Shown piece by piece: positions 14,039 through 21,320 of a DNA stretch of 21,359 nt; the first letter of the stretch is position 1; each line of letters begins with the position of its first letter. Location: positions 1 through 21,359 of the forward strand of contig JBBSXD010000022.1 of assembly GCA_038045965.1 (NCBI GenBank), in the 5' to 3' direction. Both the position numbers and the translations under genes were made by a program. The stretch comes from ARS1285 sp038045965 (GTDB taxonomy: Archaea; Nanobdellota; Nanobdellia; Pacearchaeales; GW2011-AR1). The notes beneath the pieces were generated by a model that worked only from the letters and a program-made list of their open reading frames with translations, ran no database searches and was not told where the DNA came from.

Positions 14039-15607
14039 ATGGATAATAATGAGAAAAGTTTTAAAGAGAATAGAATAAGAGAAATTGTTACTATTTATTA
14101 TTCTCAACCAGAAATAAAAAGATTTCTTTATGAATTTGCAGAAAAAAGAGAAGTTGTTCCTAGATATTACGAAAGTTTTGGGAAAAGACCTGATACATTT
14201 CAATTTCAAAATGACATATTAGAACACGTAAAAAGAGGAGCTACTTCTTTTCATTGCTCTCAAGAATTATGGAAAGATCCATTAGAAATAAATTTAGAAC
14301 TTTCAAGAAAAGAATTCGATGAATTAAGGGAAGGATGGGACTTGCTTCTTGATATAGACAGTAAATATTTAGAATATAGTAAAATATATGCTAAACTATT
14401 AATAGAAGCTTTAGAATTTCATGGTATAAAGAATTTAGGAGTGAAATTTTCAGGTTCAAAAGGATTTCATATAATAATTCCTTGGGAAGCTTTTCCAAAA
14501 GAGGTATACAATCAAAAAACAAAAGATATGTTTCCAGAATGGCCAAAGATGATATGCCAATATTTAGATAATATGATAAAACCAAGATTAACTGAATATA
14601 TTTTTCAAAATCAAAGCTTAAAGGAGCTTGCAGAAAAAACCGAAAAAAAAGAGTCAGAATTAATTATAGATGAATGCTTATCATGCAATAGAGAAGCAAT
14701 TAAAAAATTTCAGATAACTTGGATTTGTCAGAGTTGTAATGATATTGAAGTAATAAGAATAGGAAAGAATAGAATTCCTAAGTGTCCTAATGAAAATTGC
14801 AGAAAAGATATGACTGAATTATTTAAGGAAGAGATTTTATTTTGTGATTACTGTAATTTTAATTTTAAGGATAATCCTGAAATGTTTGCAAAATTTAAGC
14901 AAAAATCAGAAATTTTAATAGAAGCAGATTTAGTATTAGTATCTCCTAGACATCTTTTTAGAATGCCCTATTCTCTACATGAGAAAACTGCTTTAGTTTC
15001 TATAGTTATAGAAAAAGATAAAATAGAAGATTTTCAGATATCAGACGCAAAACCATTTAAATTTCAAGTTAGAAATTATTATAACAAACCTAAAGAAAAT
15101 GAAGCTAAAAATTTATTATTGCAAGCTTTAGATTGGTATGAACAAAAAAAACAAGAAGAATTAATTATTCAGGAGAAAAAAGAATATTTATCTAAAAATC
15201 TTCCTATAGAAAATAAAAAAGATTCGGGTTTTAAAAAAATACAAATATCTAATCCTTCTGAAGAGATTTTTCCTCCTCAAATAAAACTTCTCCTTCAAGG
15301 AATGAAGCATGATGGAAGAAAAAGAGCTTTAATGATTTTAATAAGTTTTTTTAAGTCACTAGGACTTTCTGATTTAGAAATAGAGAAGAGAATTTTTGAA
15401 TGGAACGAGAAAAATTATATTCCAATAAAAAAAGGATATATTATCTCTCAATTATCTTGGTATAAAAAAAATCCAAACAGACTTCCCCCTAATTTTAACA
15501 ATCCTATTTACAAAGAGCTTGGAGTAGACAAACCAGATAAACTTGCAATGGAAACAAAAAATCCCGTCGGATATTCTATTAAAAAATATTTTATGATGAG
15601 AAAATGA
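14039..15607 (+). CDS. priS: DNA primase: catalytic PriS fused to a PriL-like C-terminal domain
   Basis: The 522-residue protein makes RNA/DNA primers at replication forks. The catalytic part shows D105 and D107 (LLLDIDSKY), S138-G-S-K-G-F-H144 and the third acidic site with the 'PRHLFRMPYSLHEKT' motif (D297, H305). Between them is an insert with four cysteine pairs (C213/C216, C230/C233, C249/C254, C269/C272), probably two zinc knuckles. Residues 411-500 (PPQIKLLLQGMKHDGRKRAL, WNEKN, LPPNFNN) look like the PriL C-terminal domain found fused to PriS in DPANN archaea. In the homologues I recall, that domain has Cys near PPCIK, PPNC and GVCKPD. Here those positions are Q, F and D, so an iron-sulfur cluster is unlikely. 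The plus-strand TATA box is about 25 bp from the ATG. Confidence 0.93.
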   Translation: MDNNEKSFKENRIREIVTIYYSQPEIKRFLYEFAEKREVVPRYYESFGKRPDTFQFQNDILEHVKRGATSFHCSQELWKDPLEINLELSRKEFDELREGWDLLLDIDSKYLEYSKIYAKLLIEALEFHGIKNLGVKFSGSKGFHIIIPWEAFPKEVYNQKTKDMFPEWPKMICQYLDNMIKPRLTEYIFQNQSLKELAEKTEKKESELIIDECLSCNREAIKKFQITWICQSCNDIEVIRIGKNRIPKCPNENCRKDMTELFKEEILFCDYCNFNFKDNPEMFAKFKQKSEILIEADLVLVSPRHLFRMPYSLHEKTALVSIVIEKDKIEDFQISDAKPFKFQVRNYYNKPKENEAKNLLLQALDWYEQKKQEELIIQEKKEYLSKNLPIENKKDSGFKKIQISNPSEEIFPPQIKLLLQGMKHDGRKRALMILISFFKSLGLSDLEIEKRIFEWNEKNYIPIKKGYIISQLSWYKKNPNRLPPNFNNPIYKELGVDKPDKLAMETKNPVGYSIKKYFMMRK

Positions 15608-15608
15608 T

Positions 15609-15706
15609 TTGTATTTTTTAGGTCCAAAATGGTGCAGATAATTCCTGCAATTTAGTTGTTTGAGTAAATGCTCAAGTTTTTTAATTAGTTTACATGACTT
15701 TGTCAT
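15609..15706 (-). pseudogene. Transposase N-terminal fragment
   Basis: From ATG 15706 the fragment reads MTKSCKLIKKLEHLLKQLNC, then RNYLHHFGPKKYK, where it joins the primase 3' end. The basic helix followed by 'YLHHFGPKKY' resembles the start of transposases common in DPANN genomes; the family is uncertain. It lacks any catalytic DDE residues. Reading frame beyond 15609 is antisense to primase and not part of the original protein. Confidence 0.5.
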
Positions 15707-15731
15707 GTGTATCACCTCAAAAGATACACAT
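15705..15731 (-). promoter_or_regulatory. Hairpin that hides the transposase ribosome-binding site
   Basis: On the transcript strand ATGTGTATC pairs with GATACACAT (9 bp) around a 9-nt loop. The Shine-Dalgarno GAGGTGAT lies partly in the loop and partly in the stem, and most of the ATG is in the stem. Such hairpins limit transposase translation from readthrough transcripts. Other small stems follow downstream (ATGAC/GTCAT, TTGAG/CTCAA, TGCAG/CTGCA). Confidence 0.6.
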
Positions 15732-15839
15732 CCTCTAGGTGGATTAACTTTTACCTAAGGGCCTTTTTCAACAGAGCCCACTTTTTCAATATCAAATTAA
15801 TTTTCTAAACTAAATTTTTTTATATATCACATCCTAAAA

Positions 15840-15847
15840 TTTAAATA
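15840..15847 (+). promoter_or_regulatory. TATA-like box for the toroid-domain surface gene
   Basis: TTTAAATA, centred near 15843, is 26 bp upstream of the ATG at 15869, which predicts a leaderless transcript. Confidence 0.65.
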
Positions 15848-15868
15848 CCACAATATCTTTCATTAATT

Positions 15869-17638
15869 ATGAAATTAAAAAAGAGTGTATTGTTCATATT
15901 TATAATATTATTTCTTCTCTCTTTAATGTCTTCCATATTTGCACAAGAGGAAGAAAATACTGCTATAAGCAAAGCTTATGCTTGTTTTGAAAAAGAAGTT
16001 GGAAGTAATTGCGGAGCAACTAAAAGTACTAAACAAGCTTCATTTAATCTTTTAGCTGGAGCTTATGATTCTTCTATTCAATCATCTTGTCTGTCCACTT
16101 TAAATACTCTCAAAAAAAATAATTGTTGGGGAGATTCAGATGTTGGAACTTGTAATATAAAATCGACAGCTTTAGCTTCTTTAGCCTTACAACATATAGG
16201 GAAAGATATAGACAAAGAGATAAATTATCTTTTAGAAAATAAAAAAATAGAAACAGGACTTACTTGGTATTTAGAAATAGATTCCAACAACAAAACAACA
16301 TGCACTATAAACGGAAAATCTGTTATTGTAGAAGACAATAAAAAAATATCAGGCTCTCTTCCAGATGGGTTGTCAAGAGCTTATAATGACTATTGGTTTC
16401 AAATAAATGATATTAAAAAAAATTATACAATTTCTTGTGATAAAAATTTTATAACTGCCTTATTATACCAAAAGCCAGGAAGTAATGTATTTTATGTTTC
16501 AAGCGAGACTAAATCTGCTTCTGAATTTGATTCAATAACTGAAACAGTTAATTCGTTCTGTCTTAAAACGGGAAATGAATGCGACTATGAGGGAACTTTA
16601 TGGGCTTCTTTAGTATTAAAAAAAGCTGGAAAAGAAACAACACCTTTGATACCTTATTTAACTTCTATGTCTGATCGAGCAGAAAATAGAAAATTTATCC
16701 CATCAGCAATACTATATATATTAACCAACGAAGATGAATATTATTCTGAATTAATAAACTTGCAAAAATCTGGAAGTTTCTGGGACGAAAGTAGAAATAA
16801 ATTCTATGATACTGCTTTAGCTTTATTAGCTTTACAATCTTTAAATTCAGATGCGGGAGAATCAGCTAAAAAATATTTATTAAAAGTTCAAAAAGAAAAT
16901 GGATGTTGGCAGTCAGACACAGCTTTTATTTTGCATACTGGTTGGTCAAAAAATCCTAATGTTCTTTCTGGAGGAAGTGGCGGATTAACTTATTGTCAAG
17001 ATTTTGGAAATTTTTGTGTTCAAATAGGAGAATGTTCACTTGCAGATGCTTTAGATAATTTTTATTGTTCAAGTGCTGCACAAGTATGTTGTAAATTAAA
17101 ACAACAAAAACCTAGCTGTTCTGAAAAAGGAGGATTTATATGCAATTTAGATCAAGAATGTTCTGGCTCATTGGAAACTGCTTCAGATACTAATTCTTGT
17201 TGTGTTGGAGATTGCGCAGCTATTCAAACTGAAAATGAATGTGAATCTTTAAATTATTTTTGTAAAGATTCTTGTTCAGATTCTCAAGAAGAAAAATTAG
17301 GATATTCTAGTTCATGTAGTTTAGGTCAAATTTGTTGCGGACCAAAGTCAGAAACTAAAACTAGCAATTTTTGGTTAATAATTTTACTTATAATTTTAAT
17401 AATTTTAGTTGTATTAGCTATAATTTTTAGAAATCAATTAAAGATATTTATATTTAAAAGAAGATCTGGATTAAAATCAGGCCCAGTTAATCTTCCATCT
17501 AATAGACCAGAACCTCCTAGATTTTTTCAGCCACAAATTCAGCAAAGAATCCCTCAAAGAAGCATACAAAGAAAATCTCCTTTAGTAGATAAAGATTTCG
17601 AAGAGACTATGAGAAAATTGAAAGATATGAGTAAATAA
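15869..17638 (+). CDS. Membrane-anchored surface protein with terpenoid-cyclase-like toroid and Cys-rich stalk
   Basis: This 589-residue protein has a signal peptide (1-25, ending FAQ). About 30-360 contains alpha-helical repeats (NNCWGDSDVGTCNIKSTALA, FYDTALALLALQSLN, NGCWQSDTAFILHTGW) that look like the alpha/alpha toroid of terpenoid cyclases, prenyltransferases and thioester proteins. No catalytic motif of those enzymes was identified. About 376-490 holds three Cys-rich blocks, including CSEKGGFICNLDQECSG and SCCVGDC. One membrane segment (about 501-520) and a basic, Pro/Gln-rich cytoplasmic tail follow. It is therefore a type I surface protein with its bulk outside. The Cys block just before the membrane recurs in the protein at 18317-19600. 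A surface-binding role is inferred. Confidence 0.75.
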   Translation: MKLKKSVLFIFIILFLLSLMSSIFAQEEENTAISKAYACFEKEVGSNCGATKSTKQASFNLLAGAYDSSIQSSCLSTLNTLKKNNCWGDSDVGTCNIKSTALASLALQHIGKDIDKEINYLLENKKIETGLTWYLEIDSNNKTTCTINGKSVIVEDNKKISGSLPDGLSRAYNDYWFQINDIKKNYTISCDKNFITALLYQKPGSNVFYVSSETKSASEFDSITETVNSFCLKTGNECDYEGTLWASLVLKKAGKETTPLIPYLTSMSDRAENRKFIPSAILYILTNEDEYYSELINLQKSGSFWDESRNKFYDTALALLALQSLNSDAGESAKKYLLKVQKENGCWQSDTAFILHTGWSKNPNVLSGGSGGLTYCQDFGNFCVQIGECSLADALDNFYCSSAAQVCCKLKQQKPSCSEKGGFICNLDQECSGSLETASDTNSCCVGDCAAIQTENECESLNYFCKDSCSDSQEEKLGYSSSCSLGQICCGPKSETKTSNFWLIILLIILIILVVLAIIFRNQLKIFIFKRRSGLKSGPVNLPSNRPEPPRFFQPQIQQRIPQRSIQRKSPLVDKDFEETMRKLKDMSK

Positions 17639-17692
17639 TCTTCTGTTACATCTAAGTTGCTTTCAAGACATTATGGAAAATTAGTAAGTAAA

Positions 17693-18043
17693 CTATTTAA
17701 AATCTAAAATCAATTTTAATGATTTTTCAATTTTAATAAACAAATTCTTATCTATATTCCCAATCTTTTTCACTAATCTATTTTTAGAAATTGTAAGAAC
17801 CTACCCACATTTTATAAATGATTTTTCAGTTAATCCATTAATATTATTAGGCTCTAACAATATATGAAGAGGAATCTCTTTTCCTTTGGTAGTTATAGCT
17901 AAAACTATTGTATTATGATAATTAAAATTCAGATTTCCTTTATCAGATTGTAAGATTAGAGATGGTCTAATTCCATCTTGTTCTGAACCTCTTGCAGGAG
18001 ACCAGTCAATAAGCCAGATTTCACCTCTTTTTGGATTAATCAT
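17693..18043 (-). pseudogene. mazF: MazF/PemK-family toxin interrupted by an amber codon
   Basis: The first 80 residues (MINPKRGEIWLIDWSPARGS, EQDGIRPSLIL, LAITTKGKEIPLHI, EKSFIKCG) are a clear MazF toxin, with the RGEIW, GSEQ.G.RP and T-T regions that build the RNA-cutting site. TAG at 17801-17803 stops it. In the same frame 35 more sense codons follow (VLTISKNRLVKKIGNIDKN and on) to a TAG at 17693-17695. That gives 116 codons, the normal MazF length, and the family usually has Gln at the interrupted place, so CAG to TAG is the simplest change. The toxin is probably inactive unless the codon is read through. It overlaps the antitoxin gene by 8 bases. Confidence 0.85.
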
Positions 18044-18227
18044 CTTGGATTATTTCTTTTTGAGCACTAGAAAATTTTTCTACATCATCTTCTTGACCAG
18101 CAATAGAAAAATAATTAAATAAATCATCTTTCAGAACTACTTTTACTTCTGTATCTTCCTCTAAATTTAATGGATTCTTTGGAATGAGAACACCTTTTTT
18201 ATATACATTATTAAACTTTATTTCCAT
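18036..18227 (-). CDS. Antitoxin of the AF2212-like (DUF104/AbrB-fold) type
   Basis: The 63-residue protein begins MEIKFNNVYKKGVLIPKNPL followed by NLEEDTEVKVVL, the pattern of AF2212-like antitoxins, whose short beta N-terminus dimerises and binds DNA. An acidic C-terminal tail (IAGQEDDVEKFSSAQKEIIQ) would bind the toxin. This antitoxin type usually partners PIN toxins; here it is followed by a MazF gene with an 8-base overlap. The ATG is about 26 bp from a TATA-like TTTATAAG. It appears intact even though its toxin is interrupted. Confidence 0.77.
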   Translation of the reverse strand: MEIKFNNVYKKGVLIPKNPLNLEEDTEVKVVLKDDLFNYFSIAGQEDDVEKFSSAQKEIIQDD

Positions 18228-18248
18228 AAAATCATAGAGTCATTAAAT

Positions 18249-18257
18249 CTTATAAAT
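18249..18257 (-). promoter_or_regulatory. TATA-like box of the antitoxin-mazF operon
   Basis: The minus strand reads ATTTATAAG, centred near 18253, 26 bp from the antitoxin ATG at 18227. The gap 18228-18316 is shared with the divergent surface gene at 18317, for which only a weaker TTTATTAAT near 18288-18296 is seen. Confidence 0.6.
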
Positions 18258-18316
18258 CTATCTTTTAATCAGTAAAATAACTAAACATTTATTAATAATA
18301 ATTCTTATCATAGGAA

Positions 18317-19600
18317 ATGAAAAAGAGTTTAATTTTATGTTTATTATTTTTAATATTTTTATTTTCTTTTTCAAATATTTTAGCAATAGAAATAATTTAT
18401 TCAAAAGATTCTTATCAACCACAAGAACTTTTCCAGGCTCAAATTACAGGGAATTTTATCTCTTTAAATGAGAATAATATCTTTATCTATAAAGAAGGAA
18501 AAGTACACGCTGAACCAGTCATAAAAGGACTAACAAAACAAAAAGATACTTATTATTTTTATACAATTTTGCCAAATTATCCTGGCAATTTTACCCTTAG
18601 AATTAAAGATGCTTCATATCTTGAAAGAGGAATCATAAAAAATGAATTAATAGTAAGACCTTTAATAATAGAATTAAAAAATCAATCTGATCTTTATATC
18701 AATCCTGGATTTATAATACCAAAAGATGATTTTTCTATAAAAGTTAAAAGCTTATATAAAAATACCGAAATCAGTGCAAAGTTTGAAGCAACAGGCGAAG
18801 AAAAAAAATTATTTTTAACAGAACAAATAGAAGAAACACTAAATTTTAAATTACCAAAATTACCTTCACAAAACTCAAAACTAATAATAAATAATTACGA
18901 GATACCAGTTTTTTTAGTGAATAAATTTGAACCTATTTATGAAATAGAATTTATTCCAAATATAATTGAAGGTACAATAATCTCTAATAGCAGATATGAT
19001 TTTGTTGTGGTTATAAGAAATCCCACAGGCAAAAATTTAGAAAATATAATTTTATCAAGTGATATAAATGTCTCATTTAATCCTTCAAAAATAGAATTTC
19101 TAGAATCTAATAAAACTACTATAGTTAATTTAACAATAACTATAGATAAAGTCGAAGAAAAATTTTCAGGAAAGATAAAAGCAAGTACAAATAACAAAGA
19201 TTTTTATCTTCCTATTAAGTTTATTATTACAAAAAATGAAACTGAAATTAAAGTTATAGATTCTACAAACCCTACAAATAATATTAGTACAAATATTTTA
19301 AGTTGTTCTCAAATAGGAAATATTTGTAATTCAGATGAAACTTGCAATGGAGATACCATTAATAGTTTAGAGGGAAATTGCTGTATAGGATTATGTGAAG
19401 AGAAATCATCTGAATCATATTCCAAAATCATAGGAATAATTCTTATTATTGTATTAATTCTAATGATAATTTATATAATAATTAAAATAAGAAGAAAAAG
19501 GAATCTAGAATCTCCAGAAGATATATTAGAAGAGAAGAAATCCAGATATAAAAGAAGGATGGAAGGAAAAGAAGTCAGTGGAAAGTTGGATAATATTTAG
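18317..19600 (+). CDS. Type I membrane surface protein with Ig-like domains and Cys stalk
   Basis: This 427-residue protein has a signal peptide (1-24, ending LAI), then beta-rich domains. An early region (YSKDSYQPQELFQAQITGNF) looks like an Ig/alpha-2-macroglobulin type fold, and a later one (YEIEFIPNIIEGTIISNSRY, RNPTGKNLENIIL) looks like an archaeal CARDB/NEW3-type adhesive domain. A Cys block (CSQIGNICNSDETCNG, NCCIGLC) precedes a single membrane segment (about 370-391) and a basic cytoplasmic tail. The Cys block matches one in the protein at 15869-17638. The gene ends 2 bp from the convergent gene at 19603. Extracellular binding is inferred; the domain names are by appearance only. Confidence 0.75.
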   Translation: MKKSLILCLLFLIFLFSFSNILAIEIIYSKDSYQPQELFQAQITGNFISLNENNIFIYKEGKVHAEPVIKGLTKQKDTYYFYTILPNYPGNFTLRIKDASYLERGIIKNELIVRPLIIELKNQSDLYINPGFIIPKDDFSIKVKSLYKNTEISAKFEATGEEKKLFLTEQIEETLNFKLPKLPSQNSKLIINNYEIPVFLVNKFEPIYEIEFIPNIIEGTIISNSRYDFVVVIRNPTGKNLENIILSSDINVSFNPSKIEFLESNKTTIVNLTITIDKVEEKFSGKIKASTNNKDFYLPIKFIITKNETEIKVIDSTNPTNNISTNILSCSQIGNICNSDETCNGDTINSLEGNCCIGLCEEKSSESYSKIIGIILIIVLILMIIYIIIKIRRKRNLESPEDILEEKKSRYKRRMEGKEVSGKLDNI

Positions 19601-19602
19601 TC

Positions 19603-20073
19603 TCATTCTCCATTTCCAGATTCTCTAATAATTTTTTCATTATTATTTAATCTTCTTAATAAATCATTTCTTTCTAAAATCAACACTTTTGCAATTTCAT
19701 CATATTTATGCATCTTTATAGTTAGTTCAGTCATTAAACTGCTTAAATCAAAATTTTTAATATTAAAATCAGAAGGTTCTAATATTTCAACATGAGAAGG
19801 GAGCATATTTAAAACAATTGCCATAATTAATTTTAAATCTTCAGTAATTATTTCCACTTCGGCAAAAGTGCTATATAGACTGTTTTCATTAGTTTCTTTC
19901 TTATCATTTTTATTTTCTTCGTTAACGATTTTTGGTTCATGGACTTCTCTTCTTACAACTTCTAATCCCTTTTGTTTAGCTAACTCATCAATAATCTTCT
20001 CTAAACTATCTTTAACATGCTCTGGAGGTTTTCCCAATATTTCAAAAATAAATAAAGCTCTTATTTTATTCAT
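19603..20073 (-). CDS. Conserved DPANN protein of unknown function
   Basis: From the ATG at 20073 the protein has 156 residues and starts MNKIRALFIFEILGKPPEHV. A longer form from 20088 exists, but a TATA-like TTTAAAAAG centred near 20100 is about 27 bp from 20073, favouring the shorter start. The N-terminal part looks like a small beta-alpha (ferredoxin-like) domain, an acidic linker lies near residues 50-65, and a second beta-alpha part contains FAEVEIITEDLKL and LPSHVEILEP; a coiled helix ends it (LTIKMHKYDEIAKVLILERN). I recall similar hypothetical proteins in Woesearchaeota and Pacearchaeota, but I know no function. No membrane segment is present, so it is likely cytoplasmic. Confidence 0.75.
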   Translation of the reverse strand: MNKIRALFIFEILGKPPEHVKDSLEKIIDELAKQKGLEVVRREVHEPKIVNEENKNDKKETNENSLYSTFAEVEIITEDLKLIMAIVLNMLPSHVEILEPSDFNIKNFDLSSLMTELTIKMHKYDEIAKVLILERNDLLRRLNNNEKIIRESGNGE

Positions 20074-20114
20074 TAAATAAAAAAACAAAAAACCTTTTTA
20101 AATTTGAAGGTAAT

Positions 20115-20139
20115 ATAGTATACAATAATTTTATACTAT
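20115..20139. repeat. Short inverted repeat ATAGTATA/TATACTAT
   Basis: Perfect 8-bp arms with a 9-nt spacer lie upstream of the TATA-like box of the gene starting at 20073. It could be an operator or a weak transcript end for 20171-20872. In such AT-rich DNA it may also be chance. Confidence 0.4.
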
Positions 20140-20170
20140 TTTAATTAAATAATAGATCTATAAATTCTAA

Positions 20171-20872
20171 TTACAACTTCTTCCATATAATAAATACAAC
20201 TAATAAAACACATAAAACACTAAAACTATAAATCGAATAATCAACCATTCTCATTTGTTCTGACTTATAGATAATTTTATCATCTAAATTTGCGACTTCT
20301 GAATTAAACTTTTTACCAAGAATTATTGGTTCAATTCTAATTTCTTCTTTAATATTATTAATCTCTTCAATAGAATCTTCTTTAATATTATTTTGAGATA
20401 TACCATCTTTTTTATCTTCTATTTCACTATTTTTATTATCATTATCAAAATTTTTATTTTTACTAGTTTCTTTTTTTTCTTTATTTTTTATTATCACAAT
20501 CTCTTCTTTGATCTCTTTTTTATCTCTTATTTTAAAATGAATATAGGCATCTCCATAAAAATCTTCATATTTTTTGTTTATTCTTAATTTAACTTCTTGT
20601 TCTTTTCCATTCTCAAAATATTGATTCAGATAATAATAACTAGATTTCCATAAATTATTCTCGCTATCATATCTTTCACTTATTATATTCCCTTCTTTTT
20701 CAATCCATAATTTACCATCGTAAACCTTATCATTTTCTCCATTAATTTTCACATAAATATTAAATTCTTTACTATTAACTATCTCATCATCATCAAAATT
20801 TATCTCATAGTTTATTTCTGCAGAAACAATTGCAATATTAAAAATTACAAACAAGAAAAATAAATATTTCAT
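20171..20872 (-). CDS. Secreted, C-terminally membrane-anchored protein with charged stalk
   Basis: This 233-residue protein has a signal peptide (1-18, ending VSA). A beta-rich domain (about 20-118, with FNIYVKINGENDKVYDGKLW) follows, then a long Lys/Glu/Asn-rich stalk (about 119-190), and a C-terminal membrane segment (about 210-230) ending in KKL. The layout is that of a small exported domain held off the membrane on a flexible charged stalk. The domain is not recognised; an Ig-like fold is possible. A TATA-like box centred near 20899 is about 26 bp from the ATG. Its neighbours (unknown gene at 19603 and Hjc) do not indicate a role. Confidence 0.7.
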   Translation of the reverse strand: MKYLFFLFVIFNIAIVSAEINYEINFDDDEIVNSKEFNIYVKINGENDKVYDGKLWIEKEGNIISERYDSENNLWKSSYYYLNQYFENGKEQEVKLRINKKYEDFYGDAYIHFKIRDKKEIKEEIVIIKNKEKKETSKNKNFDNDNKNSEIEDKKDGISQNNIKEDSIEEINNIKEEIRIEPIILGKKFNSEVANLDDKIIYKSEQMRMVDYSIYSFSVLCVLLVVFIIWKKL

Positions 20873-20924
20873 AGTATTTAGAAGAAACTTATTTTTTTAA
20901 AAATTGTTATTGTTAGAAGCTAGT

Positions 20925-21320
20925 TTATTCTATGAAATATTGCGCAAATCTTTCTCCTTTATCTCTAGCTTTTTCTAAACTAATTACAAAATTCTTTCCA
21001 CTATCTTCCAAATATTTTGGATCAATAAAAAACCACCCTATATGATTAAATCTTAAGGCAATAACTGGTTTTAATCCAAATATCTCCGAAAAAGTCATAA
21101 ACCTATCTATTTGATCTTTTGAAATATATTTTACTGGTTTTTTACTTGCTTTGACTTCAATAGCATATTTTTTATTACCTTTTTTTCCAGCAATAATATC
21201 ACAATCAGCATTATCCATAGTTCCGCTTCCAGCAACTCTAACTGCCCTATAATTATTATCTATAAACATCTGATACAATTCTCTTTCAACCTTAGATCCT
21301 TTTGTTTTATTGTTTGGCAT
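20925..21320 (-). CDS. hjc: Holliday junction resolvase Hjc
   Basis: The 131-residue protein cuts four-way DNA junctions in recombination and fork repair. It has the archaeal Hjc active site in order: E12 in KGSKVERELY, D41 in NADCDIIAG, and E55/K57 in AIEVKASKK, plus the R-V-A-G-S-G-T loop. The common PD of the nuclease motif is CD here, but the metal-binding Asp is kept. The ATG at 21320 (MPNNKTKGSK) is chosen over a TTG at 21338 because a TATA-like TTTTTAAG at 21341-21349 is about 26 bp upstream and would lie almost at the longer start. Length is normal for the family. Confidence 0.95.
   Translation of the reverse strand: MPNNKTKGSKVERELYQMFIDNNYRAVRVAGSGTMDNADCDIIAGKKGNKKYAIEVKASKKPVKYISKDQIDRFMTFSEIFGLKPVIALRFNHIGWFFIDPKYLEDSGKNFVISLEKARDKGERFAQYFIE

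Larger units (their letters stand above)
15609..15779 (-). mobile_element. Truncated end of an insertion sequence
   Basis: This 171-bp block is more GC-rich than its surroundings. On the minus strand it starts with GGGCTCTGTTGAAAAAGG, which looks like an IS terminal inverted repeat, though I cannot place the family. A structured leader follows, then a strong Shine-Dalgarno (GAGGTGAT) and an ATG opening a protein that resembles a transposase N-terminus. The open frame meets the primase stop codon at 15608 and then runs antisense to primase, so the rest of the element is gone. No second end was found in the window. Confidence 0.6.

Noticed and set aside
15452..15715. An 87-codon minus-strand frame as a complete gene
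   Set aside because: Only its first 33 codons look like protein (transposase-like); the rest is the antisense of the primase 3' end. Reported as a pseudogene fragment instead.
15608..15790. A structured non-coding RNA, because of several stable stems in a GC-richer island
   Set aside because: The stems fit an IS leader with a masked Shine-Dalgarno and a terminal-repeat-like end. No known archaeal RNA pattern was recognised.
17801..17803. Amber codon reassignment in this organism
   Set aside because: TAG ends the genes at 12661-12912 and 18317-19600 in places where termination is expected, so TAG acts as a stop.
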